From Haliscomenobacter sp040403615 (GTDB taxonomy: Bacteria; Bacteroidota; Bacteroidia; Chitinophagales; Saprospiraceae): a stretch of 64,000 bases of DNA. The stretch is taken from positions 1 to 64,000 of the forward strand of contig NZ_JBBAKG010000028.1 of the NCBI RefSeq assembly GCF_040403615.1, written 5' to 3'. Shown piece by piece: positions 45,565 to 52,892 of the stretch. The first letter of the stretch is position 1, and each line of letters begins with the position of its first letter. The notes below the pieces were generated by a model. That model made no database searches, was not told where the DNA came from, and saw only the letters and a list, made by a program, of their open reading frames with translations. The position numbers were made by a program, and so were the translations under genes.

Positions 45565-46014
45565 CTAGGCTTTGGGGGTCATTACCCTTTGAGCCAGTCC
45601 AGAGAAATCAGCAGGTTCTTCGTCCAGCATTTCGTCGTACCGTTCTTTCGACCATACCTCTACCCGATCGTTGTACGCCATGAGGATCACTTCCTTTTCG
45701 ATACCCGCATATTCCAGCAGGCGCTTATTGAGGAGGATGCGGTCAGCACTGTCCATCTCCATCTGCTGGGCACCTCGATAGAAGTAGCGTTGAAAATCTC
45801 GGCTTTCCTTGTCGTAATAATTCAACTGATCGATCTCTTCAGTAATTTTTTCCCATACTTCCAGAGGATACAACATGAGACATTTCTCAAAACCCCGGTT
45901 CATTACAAAGGTATAGGCTTCGCGCTCGCCGAGTTGACTGATCAACCCGGTGGGCAAACGCATTCGACCCTTATCGTCGATTTTGCATTCGAATTCGCCC
46001 AGAAGCTTACGCAT
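45565..46014 (-). CDS. mraZ: Transcriptional regulator/division protein MraZ
   Basis: 149 residues from the ATG at 46014; an upstream ATG would add 20 residues that overlap the operator repeats. Two SpoVT/AbrB-like half-sites with the MraZ D-x-x-x-R motif are present: DDKGR (13-17) and DSADR (88-92), each followed by a short beta segment (RMRLPTGL, RILLNKRLLEYAGI). MraZ forms ring-shaped oligomers that bind direct GTGG repeats and represses its own cluster. An array of exactly that kind lies 47 bases upstream of its start. It is the first gene of the dcw cluster. Confidence 0.97.
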   Translation of the reverse strand: MRKLLGEFECKIDDKGRMRLPTGLISQLGEREAYTFVMNRGFEKCLMLYPLEVWEKITEEIDQLNYYDKESRDFQRYFYRGAQQMEMDSADRILLNKRLLEYAGIEKEVILMAYNDRVEVWSKERYDEMLDEEPADFSGLAQRVMTPKA

Positions 46015-46394
46015 GGATACACCTTTAGAATGTTTGTGTGTCCAAAAATAAGGACATTTTCCACAAACTTCCACTTTTTCCCACTTTTTTAACCAAATTT
46101 TACATTTTTTTCTATAATTCAGATCTATTCTTTAAGAAAATAACTATTACAATTATATCATTAATTTATTTGGTGATGCTTTTAAGATAAATATCCTTAG
46201 AAACAGTGCGTTAGGATTGAAATGGAAACAATTGGAAGATTTCCATTCGGCGATACATCAGTGGGCAAAAGTGGGCAAAAAATTGAGTTTTTGCCTGGTT
46301 TTTAACCTTCAGGTGTATTTAGAATTAGGTTTCACATATTTTTATACAAAAATAAACTTTTATTTAATTAAATCACTTTTTTGTAGTTAATTTT
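46015..46394. other. dcw cluster leader region with MraZ-type operators
   Basis: 380 bases without a gene, between mraZ and the upstream T9SS gene. The segment is AT-rich. It contains the proximal GTGG array (46061-46084) and a second opposite-orientation pair of GTGGGC decamers (46261-46280). No exact TAnnTTTG promoter element was found; a near match (TA, three bases, TTTG) occurs on the minus strand just upstream of the proximal array. Confidence 0.6.
46059..46086 (-). promoter_or_regulatory. MraZ-type operator: three GTGG units at 10-base spacing
   Basis: On the minus strand the units start GTGGGAAAAA (from 46084), GTGGAAGTTT (from 46074) and GTGGAAAATG (from 46064), each exactly 10 bases apart. 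This matches the known MraZ operator layout of TGGG-type repeats with 5-base spacers upstream of mraZ. The first unit is the best match; the two others carry GGA instead of GGG. It ends 47 bases before the mraZ start. Confidence 0.78.
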
Positions 46395-47990
46395 TTACCG
46401 CATCAACTGTACTTCACCATACCGCGATTGTTCTCGTCCGTTTTTTAGTACAACATTTACCACATAAACATAAACTCCTTCTGAAGCAGGTTTCCCCCTA
46501 ATCGATCCATCCCAACGGGTAATTGGAGATTCTGAAGATAAGTCCTTGGCATTAAATACTTGTCCTCCCCAGCGATCAAAAACTTTGAGCGATACGATTT
46601 GTAGATCTGGAGAATTGGCAAGCACACCAAAAGTATCGTTGATGCCATCGTTGTTGGGAGAAAACGCGGTAGGCATAAAGACTTTGAGAAAGTCTAAATC
46701 CAGGTAAACCGTGCTGTCGCACCCCAAGGTAGATTTAATCAAAAGTATATGTTGTCCGGGGGTTTTGATTTGGCGTTTGCCCACCAGGACAAAGTCACCT
46801 TCCAGAATGCGCGCTTCCACAGAATCGACCAAATCATTTTCCAGGCTTAGGGTGAGGGTGACAATGCTGTCACAATTGTTAATGGTCTTAAAGGTATCTA
46901 CATATACTCCAGCACGGGTGAGTTGGCGCGATTTGAAGGCATAGCTTGTTCCTGGGCAGATTTTCCGACTGACGGCATTGGTTTCTATCGGCAATTGATG
47001 GCGGTACACTGTGGTAATGCGGCAATCATTGCTCGATTCGATGCGTACTTGATAAGCCCCTTCTCCAGTTTTGACCACCATTTTGGGTTTGGTTTCTCCC
47101 ACGAGAGCAATGCCCTCTTTGTACCATTGGTAAGTATATCCAGAAATGGTAGGCACACTCAGGGAAAGATCGGGAGAACAAGGATGGTTTTTGGGTGAAA
47201 TGACATATTCAAAATTGATGCGCTCGTCCAAAATCAGGTTGTCAAAGTAGTAATAGGTCTCGGTATTCCAACTGATTTGCTCACAGTCTGGCCCAATGGC
47301 GATGGCGGTAATGTCTTCTTGGGGAGTGATGTTCAATTCATAAATTTTCCATTCTTTCACTCCTCTCACAGATACTTTGCCCAACTCGACCCAACCTGGG
47401 CCATTTAGAGGGCAACCGTAACGAGAATTGCCTTTGCCAAAGGGGAGATACTTACAATCTGGGGTACCATAAAAAACCACATCCATCGGAGGAGAGTTTT
47501 CAGCATTGGTAAAGCCTACCCAAAATTTGAAGCGATAAGCAGTTTTGGCTTTCAATGGACCCAATAGGCAGGCACCGGTATACTCCTTGAAGTTGGGATT
47601 GGGTTCTTGATTACCGAAAGTCCCATTTCGAAAACCAACTACCCCTTCCCCATCAGGGAAAGGCAAGGGTACCGGCAAGTTGGCTCGCCCCATCCAGCCA
47701 CAGGTATGGAGAAAATCGGTGGTCGCCTCCGAAGCCTGAATCCAGCCGACTGCACAATTGAGTTGTGAGCGATCTTGCGGGCAGCAAGTGTATTTTTCAA
47801 AAGAAGGATTAGGAATAAGTGAAACAGGTTCAATGACTTTGCATTTACAGTCAATCGTATCGTTGAGGTCGATAAACCCGTCGCCATCATCATCGATGGC
47901 ATTATTGCAGATTTCGATGCGCGCATTTTGCGCTGGAAGCACTGCCAATGACAGCAAAATAATACCCAGGGCAAAGTAAAGCTGTTTCAT
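46395..47990 (-). CDS. Large secreted protein with T9SS type B (gliding-motility-associated) C-terminal domain
   Basis: 531 residues. A signal peptide (MKQLYFALGIILLSLAVLPAQ) is followed by a Cys- and calcium-loop-like segment (ICNNAIDDDGDGFIDLNDTI, about 27-46), a lectin- or CBM-like domain (PNPSFEKYTCCPQDRSQLNC, AYRFKFWVGFTNAENSPP), Ig-like segments (SGYTYQWYKEGIALVGE, GAYQVRIESSNDCRI) and the type B sorting domain (MPTAFSPNNDGINDTFGVL, VSLKVFDRWGGQVFN, RWDGSIRGKPASEGVYVYVV). It is probably a surface protein exported by T9SS. The function is unknown. It is upstream of mraZ on the same strand with a 380-base gap. Confidence 0.88.
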   Translation of the reverse strand: MKQLYFALGIILLSLAVLPAQNARIEICNNAIDDDGDGFIDLNDTIDCKCKVIEPVSLIPNPSFEKYTCCPQDRSQLNCAVGWIQASEATTDFLHTCGWMGRANLPVPLPFPDGEGVVGFRNGTFGNQEPNPNFKEYTGACLLGPLKAKTAYRFKFWVGFTNAENSPPMDVVFYGTPDCKYLPFGKGNSRYGCPLNGPGWVELGKVSVRGVKEWKIYELNITPQEDITAIAIGPDCEQISWNTETYYYFDNLILDERINFEYVISPKNHPCSPDLSLSVPTISGYTYQWYKEGIALVGETKPKMVVKTGEGAYQVRIESSNDCRITTVYRHQLPIETNAVSRKICPGTSYAFKSRQLTRAGVYVDTFKTINNCDSIVTLTLSLENDLVDSVEARILEGDFVLVGKRQIKTPGQHILLIKSTLGCDSTVYLDLDFLKVFMPTAFSPNNDGINDTFGVLANSPDLQIVSLKVFDRWGGQVFNAKDLSSESPITRWDGSIRGKPASEGVYVYVVNVVLKNGREQSRYGEVQLMR

Positions 47991-48090
47991 AAGCGGGTGA
48001 TCAGAGTGTACAATCGATGTTAGATAGGGTTAGGTTGAGATCCAATCTCAGCCTCATAATTAGGCAGTTAAGATAAGCGGAATAATTGAA

Positions 48091-48969
48091 TTAGAGCGCT
48101 GTATTGGGATTAGATTTTAAATTTTCAACTAGAGTGCTTTTCCGATTCCGTTCACTCAGTACCACTTGTACTGCCAACATTCCTAAAATCACCAGCCCCC
48201 CCAGAATCGTCCAGTTTCCGGGTTTTTCACCATAGCCTACAAATACCCAGACTGGATTTAAAATGGGTTCCATCATAGCTAACAGGACGCTTTCAATAGC
48301 CAGGGTGCGTTTGAGTCCATAGTTGAACAGCATGTATCCCAGTCCGATTTGAATGACACCTAGTATAAAAAACAGGCCCCAATGCTCCAGCGTTGGCGGT
48401 GCAGACCGGAGAAACCAGGGCAAACAGATCAGGGCAATGAAGATGTTTCCCCAAAAAAGGCCAGCATCGTAGTTTTCAGGCTTGTTGAAGCGCTGGGTGA
48501 GCATCATGGCCGCAAGCAACAATCCCGATAGTAGTGCAATTAGATTACCAGAGGTACTGCCACCACCCATGTCTTCGGCAAAAAAGAGCAGCATGCCTAC
48601 AAAACAGACCACAACTGTGATGATATTGAGTCTGGTAAGCTTAAACTTGAAAAGAACAGGTTCCAACAAAAAAACGTAGATGGGTGCGGTGTACTGTAGC
48701 AAAACCGCATTGGCTGCGGTCGTGATTTTGGTGGCGACCACAAAGCAAATGGCGAGGCCGGCATATTCCAATCCTACGGTTGCAACCACAGGAGTTAGCG
48801 TCAGTGCCTTACGCCGGAATACCGCCAGAAAAGTAAGTGCGGCAAATATCGAACGGTAAAACAGGATGGTAAATGGATCGAAAGGCAACAACTTGATGCA
48901 CAATCCACCGGTGCTCCAGATGGTCGCGCCAAGTACAACGGCTAAAACGCCGAGGCGGTGTGGGTTCAT
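48091..48969 (-). CDS. EamA/DMT-family transporter
   Basis: 292 residues. About ten hydrophobic segments in two five-helix halves (LGVLAVVLGATIWSTGGLC, FVVATKITTAANAVLLQYTA, LIALLSGLLLAAMMLTQRF, WGLFFILGVIQIGLGYMLFN, TILGGLVILGMLAVQVVLS) and the EamA-like motifs GGLCIKLLP and NAVLLQYTAPIYV identify the drug/metabolite transporter superfamily. The substrate is not predictable. A final polar tail (SERNRKSTLVENLKSNPNT) is cytoplasmic. A palindromic repeat lies in the gap between its start and the M28 peptidase stop. Confidence 0.9.
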   Translation of the reverse strand: MNPHRLGVLAVVLGATIWSTGGLCIKLLPFDPFTILFYRSIFAALTFLAVFRRKALTLTPVVATVGLEYAGLAICFVVATKITTAANAVLLQYTAPIYVFLLEPVLFKFKLTRLNIITVVVCFVGMLLFFAEDMGGGSTSGNLIALLSGLLLAAMMLTQRFNKPENYDAGLFWGNIFIALICLPWFLRSAPPTLEHWGLFFILGVIQIGLGYMLFNYGLKRTLAIESVLLAMMEPILNPVWVFVGYGEKPGNWTILGGLVILGMLAVQVVLSERNRKSTLVENLKSNPNTAL

Positions 48970-48991
48970 TCGTTTTGGGTTTTAGGTGTTG

Positions 48992-49056
48992 GTTTTGGGG
49001 CTGCCCACAAATCTACAATGGTTGTGTAGAATTGCGGGCAACCCAAACCCCAAAAA
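48992..49056. repeat. Imperfect palindrome between the EamA transporter and M28 peptidase genes
   Basis: GCCCACAAATCTACA and TGTAGAATTGCGGGC are near-perfect reverse complements (two mismatches) around a short loop, nested in an outer GTTTTGGGG/CCCCAAAAAC match. The GGGCAACCC edge resembles the REP-like family elsewhere in the window. It may also terminate transcription of the peptidase gene. Confidence 0.6.
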
Positions 49057-49058
49057 CT

Positions 49059-50573
49059 TTATTTCTTGTACAACTCCATTCCTACCTTCTCATACTTGTC
49101 TCCTTCCTTCCACTGAGGGCGTTGAGGATTGTTGGCGATGAGGCGAGCAAGGTTGGCGTAAGCTTTGCAGTATTTGAGAAAATAAGGCATATCCACTGAC
49201 GATGCCTCGTCGGCGACCTGGTGGTAGTACTTGGCGATCACGTCATCAAACTTGGTAAGACCGGGGCTGAAGTCCATGGCAGGAACTCCTTTTACCGCAA
49301 AAGAAACGTTGTCTGAGCGGTCAAAAAGGTTTTGTTCTGGCGCAGGCTCGGGGAAAACCTTGAGGTTGACGCTGCTGGCCGCTTGCTCTACGAGGGCATC
49401 GGTTCCGGTACGGTTCCAGCCGATGATGGAAATGTGCTCGGTACTATTGTATCCCGCGCCATCGGTATCAAGATTGAAAATGCATTGTTTAAGCGGAATT
49501 AATGGATTATCGGCATAATATTGGCTGCCCAATAAGCCGATTTCTTCACCAGTGACGGCAAGGATGATGATGGAGCGCTTGGGTCGTTGCAAAGACAGTG
49601 CTTTGGCCGCGGTAAGCAGGGCTACAGTACCCATGGCATTGTCGCGTGCGCCATTGAAGATGCTGTCTTCTTTGGAATAAGCGTTGCCCCCTTCTTTACC
49701 CATCCCCACGTGATCGAAGTGGGCACTCAAAATGACGTATTCATTTTTCAGTTCAGGGTCAGTACCTTCCAGGATGCCTACCACGTTTTGGCTGGGTATC
49801 ATGCGGCGAGAGAAACCAGAGCTGGAGAAATTGGCTTTGAGTTTTTTGCCTGCTTGCAAGTCTTTGATGTCGCTGATGCCACTTTTCTCTTTCATCCAGC
49901 CGTAAATCATTTTGGTGGAGGGCTTGGGGCCATCCTTGGGTGCAAGACGCAAGCTTTCGTTGCCAAAATAACTGGTAAAGAAATTCCAGGGGAAGGAAAG
50001 TCGGTACAACTCGATTAAACCCACCGCACCGTGCTCGAAGGCCCAATCTCTTTTTTTGGCCATAGCGCCAAAAATAGCCTGCGGCGAAGTTTCATCCGGT
50101 GGACCAGGCAGTACCAATACCAATTTACCTTTGACATCTTTGCCTTTGTAATCATCACGACCAGTCTTTTCGTCAATCCAGCCATGCTCCGCAAAAACCA
50201 CATCAATTTTACTCAAATTAGCAGCTTCACCCGTCATAAAGATGAAGTCTTCTTTCAACTTGTATTCCGTTTTGCCAATGGTCAAGCTCGCTGTTACGGG
50301 AGGTGTGCTCGCTTGGAATCCTACCGGTTGAAAGTAGGAATTCAAACCTGGAGCCATACTGTAGCCGTAGGTACGCAGGTTTTCAGCAATGTAGCGTGCA
50401 GCAAGGAGGTTGCCAATAGATCCGGTGCGGCGACCGCCCATTTCATCAGAGGATAAAAACCGCAGGGGAATTTCTACTTCCGCTTGGGTGATCGCAAATT
50501 CAGGCAATTCTTTTTGGCCAAAAGCAACCAGGCTTAAACCAAAAAATAGCGTAAAGACAAGGATTTTTTTCAT
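49059..50573 (-). CDS. M28-family metallopeptidase, secreted
   Basis: 504 residues from the ATG at 50573, where a signal peptide begins (MKKILVFTLFFGLSLVAFGQ); an upstream ATG would add 23 residues ahead of it. A PA-like domain may occupy the insertion around IFGAMAKKRDWAFEHGAVGL. M28 zinc-ligand motifs are clear: VILSAHFDHVGMGKEGGN with the bridging Asp in NGARDNAMGTVALL, VTGEEIGLLGSQYYAD (catalytic Glu-Glu), CIFNLDTDGAGYNST and KYYHQVADEASSV. The enzyme is a predicted aminopeptidase or carboxypeptidase in the periplasm or outside the cell. It lies 79 bases downstream of the NTP pyrophosphohydrolase gene, on the same strand. Confidence 0.93.
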   Translation of the reverse strand: MKKILVFTLFFGLSLVAFGQKELPEFAITQAEVEIPLRFLSSDEMGGRRTGSIGNLLAARYIAENLRTYGYSMAPGLNSYFQPVGFQASTPPVTASLTIGKTEYKLKEDFIFMTGEAANLSKIDVVFAEHGWIDEKTGRDDYKGKDVKGKLVLVLPGPPDETSPQAIFGAMAKKRDWAFEHGAVGLIELYRLSFPWNFFTSYFGNESLRLAPKDGPKPSTKMIYGWMKEKSGISDIKDLQAGKKLKANFSSSGFSRRMIPSQNVVGILEGTDPELKNEYVILSAHFDHVGMGKEGGNAYSKEDSIFNGARDNAMGTVALLTAAKALSLQRPKRSIIILAVTGEEIGLLGSQYYADNPLIPLKQCIFNLDTDGAGYNSTEHISIIGWNRTGTDALVEQAASSVNLKVFPEPAPEQNLFDRSDNVSFAVKGVPAMDFSPGLTKFDDVIAKYYHQVADEASSVDMPYFLKYCKAYANLARLIANNPQRPQWKEGDKYEKVGMELYKK

Positions 50574-50652
50574 GATTCTGGTTTTATTTAAGGTTTTGAG
50601 TAGCAAATATTTCATAGCTGTGAAAAGTTGTATGCAACTCAAAATCCATGAC

Positions 50653-51120
50653 TTATAACAATATACGTTCCAGGTCTGCCGGAGAATAGTTAATGGATTT
50701 CAAGGTTTTGTCATCACCTTTTCGATACACTAAAAAGTACGGCGTTACTTCGCGGATGTAACTTTCTACACCACGTTTGTTGCGGTAATACTCGGAGGTG
50801 GCTTCGGCTTCGGCCAGGGTTTTGCATACTTTGCTCATGTTGGAGCGCTGTACTTCATCAAAAAGTTCGCAAAATTTTTCGCCCATACCAAACTCCAATA
50901 CCGCCCCACTGAGTACGTATTGGATGTCGCAAAGGGCATCGGCAATTTCAACCAAATCGCCTTTGGCAATGGCCGTTTTCAACTCGGCTACCTCTTCTTC
51001 AAGCAAGGCTACCCGCAAGCGGCAACGCGCTTCAGCAGGAATGGTGGGTTGGGGTTCAATGGGGTGTTGAAACGTGCGGTGAAATTCGGCCACTTGGTTG
51101 AGGGCATCGAGTTGTTCCAT
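50653..51120 (-). CDS. MazG-like/all-alpha nucleoside triphosphate pyrophosphohydrolase
   Basis: 155 residues from the ATG at 51120; a longer frame to 51243 would have a Cys-rich leader that overlaps the divergent neighbour's promoter region. The core shows the NTP-pyrophosphohydrolase metal motif: LLEEEVAELKTAIAKGD (E-E-x-x-E) followed by IADALCDIQYVLSG (D-x-x-D). The C-terminal part (EATSEYYRNKRGVESYIREV) is the extension seen in the MazG/HAD Cof-like phosphohydrolase group. It may clear non-canonical NTPs. Phosphoribosyl-ATP pyrophosphatase is an alternative from the same fold, but no His genes are nearby. Confidence 0.82.
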   Translation of the reverse strand: MEQLDALNQVAEFHRTFQHPIEPQPTIPAEARCRLRVALLEEEVAELKTAIAKGDLVEIADALCDIQYVLSGAVLEFGMGEKFCELFDEVQRSNMSKVCKTLAEAEATSEYYRNKRGVESYIREVTPYFLVYRKGDDKTLKSINYSPADLERILL

Positions 51121-51274
51121 AGAAAGTGGTTTTAATGGCACAAAATACATGAATTCGCAAGAATTAATGGGGGCAAATATTAGCTTTGCACCGCACTTAG
51201 AGCACTTCAATACTAGAATTTGATCTGACTCTTCCTGCAACAAGTTTGCTCAACCATTTAAATCGCTGGCTCAA

Positions 51275-52684
51275 GTGAACGGTACCAATAGATACTTTGA
51301 CCTGATTGACCAAACCTTCTATTTCCCACAAGAAGGTTTCGACATCGACGCCAATGGCTACCTGGTTTTCAACGGGGTTCCATTGATGCATTTGATTGAA
51401 AAATACGGGACTCCACTCAAGCTGACCTACCTGCCAAAGATTGGAGCGCAAATCAAAAAAGCGCGCAATTTATTCACCCGCGCCATGAAGTCGCTGAATT
51501 ACAATGGCAAATACCAATACTGCTATTGTACCAAGAGCAATCACTTTAGCTATATCCTGGAGGAAGCCATCAAAAACGATGTACAGTTGGAAACTTCTTC
51601 GGCCTTTGACATCGATTTGATTCGCAAATTGTACAAAAAAGGACTGGTCGAAAAGGACATCACCATTGTCTGCAATGGTTTCAAACCCGATCATTACAAA
51701 CAGCGGATTGTAGACCTAATCCACGATGGGTTTGAAAACGTGATCCCGGTATGTGACAACATCCAGGAGATTGAGTTTTACGATCAGCACATCCAGGGGG
51801 AATGCAAAATTGGCATCCGGGTGGCCACCGAAGAAGAGCCTAATTTTGAGTTTTATACCTCACGTCTGGGTATCCGCAATTCGGATGTGTTGCCTTTTTT
51901 CAATGAAAAAATCAAAAACAACCCCAAGTTCAAACTGAAATTGCTGCACTTTTTTGTCGATACTGGCATCAAAGACAGCTTGTATTATTGGGGTGAATTG
52001 CGCAAGGCGGTGCGTTTGTACGCCAATTTGCGTCGGGATTCCGAAGATTTGCAAATCCTGAACATCGGTGGAGGCATGCCCATTCGCAACTCGCTGGGTT
52101 TTGAATTTGATTACAAATACATGATCAAAGAGATTGTCAAAACCATTCTTCAGGCGTGCCAAAAAGAGCAAATCCCCGAACCGGATTTGTTTACTGAGTT
52201 TGGCAAATATACCGTAGGAGAAAGTGGCGCAGCAATATTTTCGGTTTTGGCACAAAAGCAACAGAATGACGCGGAGCGTTGGTACATGATCGACAATTCG
52301 TTGATGACTACCCTACCCGATGTGTGGGGTATTGGTGAACGTTTCATCCTCTTGCCCATCAACAAATGGTACAACGAATACCAACGGGTGAATATCGGAG
52401 GCTTGAGTTGCGACAATTCGGATTACTACAACGCGGAAGTGAATCAAGCCCAAGTGTTTTTACCCACTTTCGAAAACGATGAACCCGAGCGTTTGTTTAT
52501 TGGTTTTTTCCATACAGGGGCTTATCAGGATCAAATCAGTGGATACGGCGGCATCAAGCATTGCCTGATTCCTTCTCCCAAACATGTATTGATTTACAAG
52601 GATCCTCAAGGTAATATCGTGGATCGTTTGTATCAACCAGAGCAAACATCAGATGAAATGTTGAAGATTTTGGGATATTCTTGA
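51275..52684 (+). CDS. speA: Arginine decarboxylase, type III fold (alanine-racemase-like)
   Basis: 469 residues with a GTG start. The start region (FDLIDQTFYFPQEGFDIDA) matches flavobacterial arginine decarboxylases, which are about 460-470 residues and lack the large regulatory part of E. coli SpeA. The PLP lysine is K87 in YQYCYCTKSNHFSYI. The FVDTGIKDSLYYW, NIGGGMPIRNS and TEFGKYTVGESGAAIFSVLA segments are typical of this group. The reaction makes agmatine from arginine as the first step to polyamines. It is divergent from the NTP pyrophosphohydrolase (154-base gap) and convergent with glgP. Confidence 0.92.
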   Translation: MNGTNRYFDLIDQTFYFPQEGFDIDANGYLVFNGVPLMHLIEKYGTPLKLTYLPKIGAQIKKARNLFTRAMKSLNYNGKYQYCYCTKSNHFSYILEEAIKNDVQLETSSAFDIDLIRKLYKKGLVEKDITIVCNGFKPDHYKQRIVDLIHDGFENVIPVCDNIQEIEFYDQHIQGECKIGIRVATEEEPNFEFYTSRLGIRNSDVLPFFNEKIKNNPKFKLKLLHFFVDTGIKDSLYYWGELRKAVRLYANLRRDSEDLQILNIGGGMPIRNSLGFEFDYKYMIKEIVKTILQACQKEQIPEPDLFTEFGKYTVGESGAAIFSVLAQKQQNDAERWYMIDNSLMTTLPDVWGIGERFILLPINKWYNEYQRVNIGGLSCDNSDYYNAEVNQAQVFLPTFENDEPERLFIGFFHTGAYQDQISGYGGIKHCLIPSPKHVLIYKDPQGNIVDRLYQPEQTSDEMLKILGYS

Positions 52685-52836
52685 TTCCTTTTAAGGTTTT
52701 TTTGCTAAATGCCTCAAATTTACCTACTTGTAGGGATAGAGAATACCTTTGAACCGCCGTTACTTTGAATCGAATTCGGTGGCAAACCCAATTCTTTTGC
52801 ATTTAATCCTGTATAGACGAACTTTATTGAAAAAGC

Positions 52837-52865
52837 AAATGGCGCTCAAAATTCGAGCGCCATTT
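52837..52865. terminator. Bidirectional rho-independent terminator
   Basis: AAATGGCGCTC (52837-52847) and GAGCGCCATTT (52855-52865) are perfect arms around a 7-base loop. A T tract follows on the plus strand and another on the minus strand. It separates the convergent arginine decarboxylase and glycogen phosphorylase genes. Confidence 0.85.
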
Positions 52866-52892
52866 CTTTTTACCCAAGTTAAAAAACACAGG

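Noticed and set aside
30298..46014. Missing murF, murB and ddl in the dcw cluster
   Set aside because: These genes are usually elsewhere in Bacteroidota, so their absence here is ordinary and not evidence of a loss.
51121..51243. Longer start for the MazG-like gene
   Set aside because: The extra 41 residues are Cys-rich and unlike the family, and the conserved part begins at the Met at 51120.
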